A DNA stretch of 64,000 bases, taken from the NCBI GenBank assembly GCA_033762715.1, contig JANRLL010000007.1:62001-126000 (forward strand), given 5' to 3'. The stretch's first letter is position 1. Each line of letters opens with the position of its first letter. The notes beneath the pieces are model-generated. The model did no database searches. It worked only from the letters and a program-made list of their open reading frames with translations, and was not told the DNA's origin. A program made the translations under genes and the position numbers. Shown here piece after piece: positions 15,171 through 23,854 of the stretch. Source of the DNA: JANRLL01 sp033762715. GTDB lineage: Bacteria > Pseudomonadota > Alphaproteobacteria > Rickettsiales > SXRF01.

Positions 15171-16964
15171 ATGGTTACCCAAGTTACGTTAGGAAATTTC
15201 TTCAATGTCAACGGCCGCAATGTATTAGGCGGCATTGGTGGCTCTGGCCTAGATACCGAGTCATTGATTGATGGCATTATTGCCGCGCGCCGCGCACCCG
15301 CTGAACAATATGAAGATCAAGTCACCCAAAACGGCAAAATCAGCTCCGCTTTAAGCGAGTTTCGCAGCTTACTGAGTGCCTATCAGGCGTCGGTTGACGT
15401 GTTGCGCAATCCACCAGGCGTTGGTAACGAAGCACAGAACGTTTTCAAATATCGTACCGCTACGGCAACCGCCAGTGATGGCACGGCGAGCGCAAACTAT
15501 GTCACCGTTACAGCTGCGCCAGGCGCTACGGTGCAAAACTATACCATCGACAGCATTGAGCAATTAGCAACCTACGCGTCGCAAACCACCGGCACCATTA
15601 CCGCCGATGATGCAAACGCGAGTGTGACGACAGCGGGTGCGACCGCAGGCAAATTCAAAGCTGGCACTATTACTATTAATGACCAAGAGATCACACTTGA
15701 TGTCGATGACAGCTTAAATGAAATCGCATCTAAATTTAATGCGGTTTCCGCAAATACTGGCATAAACGTGACGGTTATCAAAATAGCTGATGAACAGTAT
15801 CAGCTTGCCTTCAAAGCAACAGCCACCGGTGATGACGCTGATTTTGATTTAGATGATTTAGATATCGATCCGGACGGTGTATTTGCCGGCGTTAATCTTG
15901 CTGCCGCCGTTGGTGCGCAGAACGCCCAGTTTTACTTCAATGGTATTCCGACCTTGATCGAACGCCAAAGCAACGCGGTGGATGACTTGATCAATGGTAT
16001 GACCTTCAATTTGAGAGGCGTCTATAACACCGCAAATCTGCCCAATAGCAAGATATCGGTTGCGGTTGAACCCGATACGACACTGGCACAAAATTCGGTG
16101 GTGAATTTTATTTTAGCCTATAACAATTTGCGCGAGTTTGCCGTCAAGCAAACGCAGCTCAATAGTGATGGTACCTATGCTGAGGATTCGGTCTTGGCTA
16201 ACAACCAGACCTTTGTCACCACCATGAATAATATCACCAGCCAAATCACTACCAAAGTGGCAGGGCTTTCTTTGCTTTCCAGCCTGTCGGACATTGGCAT
16301 TAGCTTTACTACCAAGCCAGCCGATGGCGAAATACCGGAGATCGGCAATATTTTGACCACAGATGATGCAAAATTATCGTCGGCGCTCGCCAGCAATTTT
16401 GAAGGGGTTGCCGAATTATTTGGCTTCAATATGACCTCTAACAGCACCGAGCTGAAAGTCTATTCCGCGCCCAAATCCTTGGCGGTAATCGATTTTACAT
16501 TGAATATTAATCCCGATGATGAAGAATTTACCGTTAGCTATGATTTAGGAGATGGTGAAGGCACGCAGATGGTTGATTTGGAATGGACTGAACTACCTGA
16601 TGTTGGCTATACGCTTACTGGCCCTGCTGGCAGCGCCATAGAAGACCTGGTATTTATTTATGGTAGCACCGATGCTGCCGAAATCGAGGTCACGGCCACG
16701 CAAGGTATCGCAGCGCTTGCTTATAATAGCAGCGAAGGTGCTACCGAAGCCAATGACGGTACGATTGCCGTTGAGATGGAGCGGCTTAAAGATAATGATA
16801 CCAAGCTGCAAGAGGATATTGCAGAAATCGATCAACAGGTTAATCAATACCGTGAGCTTTTAATCAGTCAATTTGCTGCGCTTGAAAAGGTGATTGCGCA
16901 AGTGAACTCTCTGTTGCAAAGCTTGTCTGCGAATGATGACGCCCGTATTGCAGCTAATAGTTAA
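15171..16964 (+). CDS. fliD: Flagellar filament cap protein FliD
   Basis: FliD forms the cap at the filament tip under which flagellin folds. The 597 residues begin with the cap-protein motif (GGSGLDTESLIDGIIAARRAPAEQYEDQV) and end with the coiled coil (MERLKDNDTKLQEDIAEIDQQVNQYRELLISQFAALEKVIAQ). The middle contains the flagellin-IN-type strands. Length is slightly above the usual 450-550. FliD is not universal in alphaproteobacteria, many of which lack a recognisable cap, so its presence here with fliS, flaG and fliW is a lineage clue. Preceded by a sigma-54 promoter. Confidence 0.92.
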   Translation: MVTQVTLGNFFNVNGRNVLGGIGGSGLDTESLIDGIIAARRAPAEQYEDQVTQNGKISSALSEFRSLLSAYQASVDVLRNPPGVGNEAQNVFKYRTATATASDGTASANYVTVTAAPGATVQNYTIDSIEQLATYASQTTGTITADDANASVTTAGATAGKFKAGTITINDQEITLDVDDSLNEIASKFNAVSANTGINVTVIKIADEQYQLAFKATATGDDADFDLDDLDIDPDGVFAGVNLAAAVGAQNAQFYFNGIPTLIERQSNAVDDLINGMTFNLRGVYNTANLPNSKISVAVEPDTTLAQNSVVNFILAYNNLREFAVKQTQLNSDGTYAEDSVLANNQTFVTTMNNITSQITTKVAGLSLLSSLSDIGISFTTKPADGEIPEIGNILTTDDAKLSSALASNFEGVAELFGFNMTSNSTELKVYSAPKSLAVIDFTLNINPDDEEFTVSYDLGDGEGTQMVDLEWTELPDVGYTLTGPAGSAIEDLVFIYGSTDAAEIEVTATQGIAALAYNSSEGATEANDGTIAVEMERLKDNDTKLQEDIAEIDQQVNQYRELLISQFAALEKVIAQVNSLLQSLSANDDARIAANS

Positions 16965-16971
16965 GGATCGT

Positions 16972-17445
16972 ATGAATCAATATTCTCATCAAAAACATAA
17001 ATATCAAGCCTATGCGTCGGCGACACAGACCGTCGCTAAGACCAAACAGATTGTTATGCTATATGATGGCGTTGTCCGCTTTATGCAGCAAGCAAAAGAA
17101 GCTATGGCAGCGGGACGCATTGAAGAGCGCTATCATCTGTTGATTAAAGTATCGAGCGTTTTGACCGGCTTACAAGGCGCCTTGGATTTTGAAAAAGGCG
17201 GCGAGGTGGCGAAGGTATTGTATAGTTTTTATTCCTCGGTTGATAATCGCGTTTTTTCGCTGCATCGTACGAATAGTATTGAAACCTGTGAAGAGGTGAT
17301 TGCTGATTTAAAGCAAATGCGTGATGTTTGGTTCGAAATTGATCAAAGCACCAACGAAGCAGCATCAGCAGAGATGTCAGAAGCGCAAGAAGCGGACATG
17401 TCCACACAGGAAACCACAAAAAACAATATTACCCTTTCCGCTTAG
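16972..17445 (+). CDS. fliS: Flagellin export chaperone FliS
   Basis: FliS wraps the C-terminal helix of flagellin and keeps it unfolded for export. The 157 residues carry the family pattern: YASATQTVAKTKQIVMLYDGVVRFMQQA near the N-terminus and a helical bundle through VWFEI. The chosen ATG at 16972 follows a good ribosome site (AAGGA) and comes seven bases after the fliD stop; an upstream in-frame ATG at 16933 would overlap fliD and lacks such a site. The last 30 residues are a Glu/Thr/Ser-rich tail beyond the usual FliS end. Confidence 0.9.
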   Translation: MNQYSHQKHKYQAYASATQTVAKTKQIVMLYDGVVRFMQQAKEAMAAGRIEERYHLLIKVSSVLTGLQGALDFEKGGEVAKVLYSFYSSVDNRVFSLHRTNSIETCEEVIADLKQMRDVWFEIDQSTNEAASAEMSEAQEADMSTQETTKNNITLSA

Positions 17446-17592
17446 CTCGCTTATTTTTCCTACTGGGCAATTTTTTCCACAATAGTTTTAGCGCTATCGC
17501 ACATTTACAAGTGGGCACAAATTTTTTATGCGCATCTAATTTGTAAATAAAAAAATCATTATATTTCAGAACAATATACATAAGTCCAGAGT

Positions 17593-17608
17593 TGGCATGT
17601 CGATTGCA
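17593..17608 (+). promoter_or_regulatory. Sigma-54 promoter of fliK-flgD-flgE
   Basis: TGGCAT at 17593-17598 and TTGCA at 17604-17608, with GG and GC exactly ten bases apart, is an almost perfect RpoN site, 33 bases before the fliK ATG. The preceding 17446-17592 stretch is AT-rich and shows no gene; an activator such as FlbD may bind there, but I cannot identify its site. Confidence 0.87.
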
Positions 17609-17640
17609 TAATAACCTATGCACAATTGTAGGATTAGGTT

Positions 17641-19452
17641 ATGGCAAGTACGCCACTTACTATAGGAGAAACGCTACTCGCTGGGTTTACCACCTCAGCA
17701 CCTACGTCGTCGGAAAAGCCGCGCGACGGGTTCTCTGATTTGCTGGATATCGGTGTGAAGTCTGATACCACGAAAGCACTCGCCAATCCTTATAAGAAAA
17801 AAACCGCACAGGATGAGCCTGTTGCAACTGCGCTAGAGACTCCGGTCGATTTCCAGAAAGCGCTTCATAGCAATAGCGGTCATGAGAAGGTATCTACCAA
17901 AGACCGACTCACCAAAAAAACAGATGCGTTATCGTCTGGCTCCGATGAGCAGGCTGATACAAACACGATCGCTCCCAATCTGAAACTCAAAGCGGTAACC
18001 ACGCCAGTTGCTGCTACAGTGGATGTGAATGCGCCAGTAGAAGCGGTAAGTACACAAGAAGCGCTGCTGCAAGAATTGCAAGGTGTTATCGCATCACTTA
18101 GACAAATGCTTCGTTCATGGACGGATGCGGCACCTGTGGATGCCACGGCTTCGCAGAATGCAGCTGATGCAACCGATGCTGCCAAAAATCCGCTGCTTGC
18201 ATTAGTTGCCGGTGATGGCAATCAAGATGCACGTGCTGCCAGCTCGGATTCTATCAAATTAATGGCAGCGCTTGAGCATTTAGTAGCGCAGCTTGAAACA
18301 TTACAAAAGCAATTGAGTTTGCAATCAACCGATGCAGCCTTACGTGCTGCCGATGCAGGCGATGCTGGATTTTCTGCCGTTGATATTGAACTAAGCATGG
18401 CCGCGATTAGCGAGTCGTTCCATCAATTGCAGGCATTGCTGCCAGGCAATATGAGCGCTTCGGCCGATAGCAGCAAGCTGCCACAAACCACCATTCCCAA
18501 TACATTGACCGGCGCGTTAATGGCGCTGAACAATAGCTCATCAACCAACATGAGCGACACAGTTGATACGACTACTAACGTTTCCGATCTGTTGACGTCG
18601 GTTCGTGGTGTGATGGATAAAGTAGATTTGATGTTGGCTAAGCAGGCCGTAGACGCTACGCAAATACCTGCTACGGCTTCAGACGCGAATCCGCTGGATG
18701 CTATCGCTAAAAAAGTAGAGACGACCGCGGTACAAACCATTGAGCCCGTTGCGCTAGATACAGCTGCCGATACGCAAGAAGCATTGCCAGTTGCACCCAT
18801 TGCTAACACTAAAACCGATAGTTCGAATGCCGACAAAGCATTGGTTACGGCTGATAGTAAAGCAGCGACGATTAGAGTACTTGCGGTTGATACCGAACAT
18901 CAAAATTCCAACGGACATAAACAAGATAGCGCGCCTTCACAAAATACGCAGGTTCCGAACGTAGCGGCGTCGGTGGTTGGCGATGCTAAAAATGATGCGA
19001 ATTCTTTTGCCGCGATGCTTCAGCGCGTGAACCCGAAAGCCGTGATGGAACAAGTGTCGTTCCAATTTAAAACAGCAGTCGCTGATGGCAGCAGCAAAAT
19101 TCAAATCCGGTTAGATCCCGCTGAGTTAGGAAAACTCGATATCAAGCTGGATGTAAGAGCTGACGGCAAAACCGTAGTGATGATCACCGCTGATAATAAA
19201 AACACTCTCGATTTGCTGCAACGTGACGCAGCCGGCTTGCAACGCGCACTGGCGGATGCAGGTCTGCAAACAGACAGTGGAAGCCTGAGCTTTAACTTAC
19301 GTGACCAACAACAAGAGCAGCGCGATGCTGAAAGTTCGCATGCTGCTGGACGCTATCAAAAATCACTACCTGAAGATGAAGAGCCCATCGCAAACAGCAT
19401 TGCGAGAAGTTATGTGGTCAATTTATCCGAAGGCTTAGACATTAGAATTTAG
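17641..19452 (+). CDS. fliK: Flagellar hook-length control protein FliK
   Basis: FliK is a secreted ruler that measures hook length and switches the export gate to filament substrates. The C-terminal Flg_hook domain is clear at about residues 470-560: KIQIRLDPAELGKLDIKLDV, then VMITADNKNTLDLLQRDAAGLQRALADAGL. The first 450 residues are low-complexity (Ala, Asp, Thr, Gln), as expected of the ruler part. At 603 residues it is longer than the 400 of enterobacteria. Together with a 921-residue FlgE this is consistent with a large hook. It heads an operon with flgD and flgE. Confidence 0.9.
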   Translation: MASTPLTIGETLLAGFTTSAPTSSEKPRDGFSDLLDIGVKSDTTKALANPYKKKTAQDEPVATALETPVDFQKALHSNSGHEKVSTKDRLTKKTDALSSGSDEQADTNTIAPNLKLKAVTTPVAATVDVNAPVEAVSTQEALLQELQGVIASLRQMLRSWTDAAPVDATASQNAADATDAAKNPLLALVAGDGNQDARAASSDSIKLMAALEHLVAQLETLQKQLSLQSTDAALRAADAGDAGFSAVDIELSMAAISESFHQLQALLPGNMSASADSSKLPQTTIPNTLTGALMALNNSSSTNMSDTVDTTTNVSDLLTSVRGVMDKVDLMLAKQAVDATQIPATASDANPLDAIAKKVETTAVQTIEPVALDTAADTQEALPVAPIANTKTDSSNADKALVTADSKAATIRVLAVDTEHQNSNGHKQDSAPSQNTQVPNVAASVVGDAKNDANSFAAMLQRVNPKAVMEQVSFQFKTAVADGSSKIQIRLDPAELGKLDIKLDVRADGKTVVMITADNKNTLDLLQRDAAGLQRALADAGLQTDSGSLSFNLRDQQQEQRDAESSHAAGRYQKSLPEDEEPIANSIARSYVVNLSEGLDIRI

Positions 19453-19463
19453 GAGGACGTTAT

Positions 19464-20135
19464 ATGGTAACCGCAGTTGATAACAATACGGCCAATGCCC
19501 CTACTAGCAAAAGCACCACCGCTGCTCAAGCGGCTAATCAGAACTATCAAGATTTCTTGAAGTTGCTGACCGTGCAATTGCAAAACCAAGATCCTACCGC
19601 ACCAGCTGATACGGATCAGCTTACGCAGCAGATCGCAACCTTAAGTCAGGTGGAACAGCAAATTGCTACCAACAGCAACTTAGAAAAGCTGCTCAATGCT
19701 TACAACACCACGCAGATTGCCAGTACCGTATCGTATATCGGCAAACAAGTGGACGTGGATGGCAACAGCACATCGCTTAAAGGTGGCCAGGCATGGATGG
19801 GATATAATTTGGATCAAACGGCAGCAAAAGTAACGGTGACCATAAAAAACAGCGCCGGACAAACCGTGTTTACCGGTGAAGGCAGCAAGGATGCCGGCCG
19901 CAATGAATTGATTTGGGATGGCAAAGATGCCAACGGCGTGAAAATGCCCGACGGCACCTACACCTTCTCAGTCAAAGCAGAAGACCAAACCGGTAATAAA
20001 GTCGAAGCCAGTCCTTTCACCACCGGTGTGGTGACATCACTGGATACGAAAAACGGCAAGACCTCATTATTCATTGGCGATTTGGAAGTGGAATTAGAAG
20101 ACGTGATTTCGGTTCGCGACGTAATTCAGGCTTAA
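19464..20135 (+). CDS. flgD: Hook cap protein FlgD
   Basis: FlgD caps the growing hook and is needed for FlgE polymerisation. The N-terminal hallmark is clear: QNYQDFLKLLTVQLQNQDPTAP, then LTQQIATLSQVEQQ. Residues about 75-220 hold the Tudor-like and FlgD-Ig parts (GGQAWMGYNLDQTAAKVTVTIK, WDGKDANGVKMPDGTYTFSV). Length 223 is normal. A strong ribosome site (AGGAGG) follows the fliK stop and the spacing is 11 bases. Confidence 0.94.
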   Translation: MVTAVDNNTANAPTSKSTTAAQAANQNYQDFLKLLTVQLQNQDPTAPADTDQLTQQIATLSQVEQQIATNSNLEKLLNAYNTTQIASTVSYIGKQVDVDGNSTSLKGGQAWMGYNLDQTAAKVTVTIKNSAGQTVFTGEGSKDAGRNELIWDGKDANGVKMPDGTYTFSVKAEDQTGNKVEASPFTTGVVTSLDTKNGKTSLFIGDLEVELEDVISVRDVIQA

Positions 20136-20162
20136 CAACGGATTTTAACAGGGAGAAATGTT

Positions 20163-22928
20163 ATGAGTTTATATGGTGCATTATTCGGGGGTGTTTCGTC
20201 CTTGCAAGCACAGGCAGGCAAGATCAGTACGATTTCCAATAACATCGCTAACGTCAATACCGTTGGCTATAAGGGTGCCGAAGGCCTCTTCGAAAACTTA
20301 GTGACCAGCGCTGGCATCGGCAATGGCGGTGGTGTAATTGGCGCTTCACGTCAACTGGTTGACCAGCAAGGTTTGTTGCAATCGACCGATTCTTCCACCG
20401 ACATCGCCATCTCCGGTGGTGGATTCTTTGTGGTGAATGATAGCGCAACCAATAGTGGCGAAGTGTTTTACACCCGTGTGGGTAGCTTTACCCAAGATTC
20501 ATTGGGCAACTTCCGCAACGCAGCCGGCTATTTCTTGCAAGCATGGCCTTTAGATCGTAACGGTCTGTTACCTGGCGAACCTGGTAACAGCAACACCACC
20601 TCAAGCGCTAACTTAAGCAGCTTGACCACGGTGAACGTACAGAACTTGACCGGTACCGCATCCGCTACCACCTCGGTGGGCATTGGCGCCAACCTTAAAT
20701 CAACCCAAAGCGCCTATCTTGGTGCTGGTTTTACGGCTACGCTGGATAGAAGCGATACAGCTAACTACGGCACCGGCGGCTTGACGGCAAAAGGTATTAT
20801 TGTGCCTAGCACGACCGACAGCTTGACCGAAGGTGATTCATTCACAGTAACCACCAGCTCTGGTGTTAACAGCACCTTCACCTACGGCGGTTTTACTCGC
20901 AGCCGTAACGTAACCAACGGTACGGGTGCAGGCGATAGCAGCGGTGCCTTAGGCAACGGACAGGCTACTCTTGTTAACACTCCTATCAACGTGACCGCAG
21001 GTAATATTGATGTGGTCAACGGTGATAATACCGTGACGCTTACGGTTGCCAGTACCGCGAACTTGCGTGTGGGTGACTGGGTTACCGTCTCTGGTTTGAC
21101 GACCGACTTTGGCGGCTATACGGTAGCAACTGACATCAACGGCTTGCGCCAAATCACCAATATTCCAAACGGTACAACGTTTGAATTTGAAGCTGCTGCA
21201 CCAGCCGGCTCGAACGGTACCAGTGCAGAGGGCGCAGTCGCTACACCAAATCCTATTAAAACGACCTCGGCTGATCCTGATGTATATATCACACAACATG
21301 ATCACGGCCTGCAATCGGGAGATACGATTGTACTCTCTGGTGTTACCGGTGGTGTAGGCGGCTTTACTCTCGGTGATTTTAATAGCACCGATGGTTATGT
21401 GGTAACGGTAATCGATGATGACCACTTTACCATCACCATGGCAGATGATGCGGGTTCGACTGCAGGTGGCGGCACCGGTACGATTATATCGGATTCTCGC
21501 TTGTTTACAGGCCGTATTTTAAATGCCAGCTTGGCGACTGATAAATTTTTAGGAAGCCTTGCAACCTCAGACTTTACAGCAGCGGGTCTGACATTCACAA
21601 TTTCTACCTCAACCGATTCGCATACATTTAGCTATGTATCCGGTACGCCTAATACTGCATTGGGTCAGTTTAATACCCTGAACAACCTGGCGACTGCGAT
21701 TAATGCACAGACGGATTTGTCAGCGCGCGTGGTGAATAACCAACTCTTCGTTGGTGCCGTGGATGCGAACGATCTGGTAACGTTTGAAAACGGTTCTGAA
21801 ATAGGCGTGCAAGGTCCTCCGGTGCAGCGTGGTATTGACTGGATCGGCGAGCTTGGTTTGGATGATGTTGCAACTGCTTCAGGCGGACGTTTTAACTCGC
21901 TGCAAAGCTTGGCTAGTGTCATCAATGATGTGGATGGTTTGACTTCTACCGTGGTAAACCCCAATGGTGGTTCGAGCATTACTATTCATACCTCAGATCC
22001 ACTGGCTTCGATTACGATCGCCGATACGGCGCTTGGTGGTGGTGGCAACACGGGTAGCGTGCTTGCAGCATTGGGTATTGTTGATTCACTGGAAGGCGGC
22101 TCGCCGGTAGCCGGCACGGATACCGAAGCGGCATCGTATGATCCATCGGATAACACTAAAAACATGGCATCGGGTTCGATTACCGCGCAATTTAGTCGTC
22201 CGATTCAGATCTATGATGCATTGGGCACGACCCACAACTTAACGATCGGCTTCATTAAAACGGGCGTGAATACCTGGGCGGCTGAAGTGTATATACAGCC
22301 TGCCGATGAAGTCACCACCAGCGGTAACGATGGCCAGATTGCTTTCGGTACGATGACCTTCAACGGTGACGGTACGCTAGCTAGTATCGACAGCGCCTTG
22401 ACACAAGCGCTCAATATCACTTGGAATCCATCTACTAACGGTGCTGACCCAAGCTCTATCACGGTGGATTGGGGTACAGCAGGTCCGGTAGGCACCGGTC
22501 AATCTGACGGGTTAGGTCAATTTGCCAGTGATTACCGCGTAGGCTTCGTTAACCAAAACGGTGCGCCGGTAGGTCAATTGACTGGTGTGTCGATTTCAGA
22601 TGACGGTACGATTACAGCGAGCTTCAGCAACGGTGAAACCCAGGCCCTCTATAAGATTCCGTTGGCACAATTCTCGGATGTGAACGAATTGCAGCAAAGT
22701 TCGGCTGGCGTATTCAGCCAAACGCAATCGTCCGGCACCGTGAATCTGGCCCAAGCGGGAGCGGGTGGTGCGGGTGGCATCGTGGCGAATTCGCTGGAGG
22801 CCTCTAACGTTGACTTGGCCGACCAGCTTACCGACATGATCGTGGCTCAACGCTCATACCAGGCGGCTTCGAAGGTGATTACGATTGCTGACCAGCTGCT
22901 TGATGATCTAAACCGCGCGATTCAATAA
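20163..22928 (+). CDS. flgE: Flagellar hook protein FlgE, enlarged
   Basis: FlgE builds the hook. The N-terminal axial motif (LYGALFGGVSSLQAQAGKI, SNNIANVNTVGYKG) and the C-terminal motif (SNVDLADQLTDMIVAQRSYQAASKVI) are complete. Length is 921 residues, about twice the E. coli protein (402) and longer than Caulobacter FlgE (591). The insert includes two adjacent beta-rich modules at about 280-360 and 367-443, with the pattern GD-x-V-x-xSG followed by a Gly-rich turn and an I-T-x-I / V-V-T-V strand. The same module occurs once each in FlgK and flagellin. Last gene of its operon, followed by a terminator. Confidence 0.93.
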   Translation: MSLYGALFGGVSSLQAQAGKISTISNNIANVNTVGYKGAEGLFENLVTSAGIGNGGGVIGASRQLVDQQGLLQSTDSSTDIAISGGGFFVVNDSATNSGEVFYTRVGSFTQDSLGNFRNAAGYFLQAWPLDRNGLLPGEPGNSNTTSSANLSSLTTVNVQNLTGTASATTSVGIGANLKSTQSAYLGAGFTATLDRSDTANYGTGGLTAKGIIVPSTTDSLTEGDSFTVTTSSGVNSTFTYGGFTRSRNVTNGTGAGDSSGALGNGQATLVNTPINVTAGNIDVVNGDNTVTLTVASTANLRVGDWVTVSGLTTDFGGYTVATDINGLRQITNIPNGTTFEFEAAAPAGSNGTSAEGAVATPNPIKTTSADPDVYITQHDHGLQSGDTIVLSGVTGGVGGFTLGDFNSTDGYVVTVIDDDHFTITMADDAGSTAGGGTGTIISDSRLFTGRILNASLATDKFLGSLATSDFTAAGLTFTISTSTDSHTFSYVSGTPNTALGQFNTLNNLATAINAQTDLSARVVNNQLFVGAVDANDLVTFENGSEIGVQGPPVQRGIDWIGELGLDDVATASGGRFNSLQSLASVINDVDGLTSTVVNPNGGSSITIHTSDPLASITIADTALGGGGNTGSVLAALGIVDSLEGGSPVAGTDTEAASYDPSDNTKNMASGSITAQFSRPIQIYDALGTTHNLTIGFIKTGVNTWAAEVYIQPADEVTTSGNDGQIAFGTMTFNGDGTLASIDSALTQALNITWNPSTNGADPSSITVDWGTAGPVGTGQSDGLGQFASDYRVGFVNQNGAPVGQLTGVSISDDGTITASFSNGETQALYKIPLAQFSDVNELQQSSAGVFSQTQSSGTVNLAQAGAGGAGGIVANSLEASNVDLADQLTDMIVAQRSYQAASKVITIADQLLDDLNRAIQ

Positions 22929-22949
22929 TAACGAGGCGGTTTGAAGGCA

Positions 22950-22987
22950 TACCACACTCTCCTATCCCCCCATAGGAGGGTGTGGTA
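22950..22987 (+). terminator. Terminator of the fliK-flgD-flgE operon
   Basis: A 16-base stem (22950-22965 with 22972-22987, one G-U pair) around a loop of six C begins 22 bases after the flgE stop. The downstream side is T-rich (CTTTGTTAATAATTTG) though not a pure U-run. This marks the end of the flagellar block; the remaining bases up to 23106 are AT-rich without a gene. Confidence 0.82.
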
Positions 22988-23106
22988 CTTTGTTAATAAT
23001 TTGTTTATAAATGTAAAAATCTATTTTGGGATAAATATTGACACCTTATCCTTATTTTTCTATATATTTAACTACAGTTACAGTGTGGACGGCAGAGGAT
23101 CTAATT

Positions 23107-23436
23107 ATGAAGAAAATCAACATTCAAAACATCAAAACCGTTGGCCAGTCCGTAACCAAATCATTTGAATCGGAATCGGAAGTGACCAATATGATGTTGG
23201 ATCCTCGTTATCTGCGTCAGTCCTCAGCTTTGATCCAAGAAGCTCTGCAAAAAGGTTTCGACGTATTGCAGCTGGCCAATGGCGATATCGTAACGACCGG
23301 TACCAAAACCGTCGTCTACCAATATGCTTGGGATTCAGATAAAGGTAAGCTGGTAAAAGCTAAACCAGACCAAAGCCGCAAACAGCGCCGCGCTGCGTCT
23401 GACGAGCTCATGGAAATCGACAGCGAAGAAGCCTAA
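23107..23436 (+). CDS. Small conserved protein of unknown function (possibly DUF2671-like)
   Basis: A 109-residue soluble protein, preceded by a GAGGA ribosome site; the open frame reaches back to 23038 but MKKINIQN is the better start. The middle part, RYLRQSSALIQEALQKGFDVLQLANGDIVTTG followed by TKTVVYQYAWD, looks like a compact conserved domain (helix, then two or three strands), reminiscent of a family first described in Rickettsiales. The C-terminal 25 residues are charged. I do not know its function. It converges on the Usg-family gene, four bases away, with a shared TAAAGCTTTA palindrome at the junction. Confidence 0.65.
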   Translation: MKKINIQNIKTVGQSVTKSFESESEVTNMMLDPRYLRQSSALIQEALQKGFDVLQLANGDIVTTGTKTVVYQYAWDSDKGKLVKAKPDQSRKQRRAASDELMEIDSEEA

Positions 23437-23440
23437 AGCT

Positions 23441-23704
23441 TTAGTGAACTTCTATTAATCCTTTGCAATAGACAAATTGGGCTGGTTTTACCAACTCAAC
23501 GCTGGCTATTTTGACCTCATAGAGTTTTCCCTCCAATTCACGTTCCCAGAAATCCAGAAACTTGCTCAAAATAGGAAAGCGTGGAGCAATATCGAGCTCT
23601 TGCCAGACATAACTTTGCAATAGGGCAGGGTGATCAGGCAGCCGGTATAGTATCTCGGCGGTGGTAAGACGATAGTCTTTCAACATCAACTGCAAATCTG
23701 ACAT
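23441..23704 (-). CDS. usg: Usg family protein
   Basis: The 87-residue sequence MLKDYRLTTAEILYRLPDHP, QSYVWQELDIAPRFP and FLDFWERELEGKL matches the alphaproteobacterial Usg family, named from its place in tryptophan operons. Its biochemical role is not established; older annotation as a subunit of phosphoribosylanthranilate isomerase is not supported by anything visible here, as no trp gene is near. A perfect GGAGG ribosome site precedes the ATG. Confidence 0.78.
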   Translation of the reverse strand: MSDLQLMLKDYRLTTAEILYRLPDHPALLQSYVWQELDIAPRFPILSKFLDFWERELEGKLYEVKIASVELVKPAQFVYCKGLIEVH

Positions 23705-23854
23705 TGGGCCTCCTTTGCGACCTGATTAGGTTTACTATAGCGCAAAAGAAATAAAGAATCACTAGGAAACGTGACTGGCTGTGGCTTTCAGAAGAAAAAC
23801 TGGATATTTAGCAGAAGTTTGTTATACTGTTTAACCCATTTGCATTATAGGGGT

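Noticed and set aside
17505..17525. GTGGGCAC before fliK as a second sigma-54 site
   Set aside because: The nearest GC pair downstream is 14 bases from the GG, the wrong spacing.
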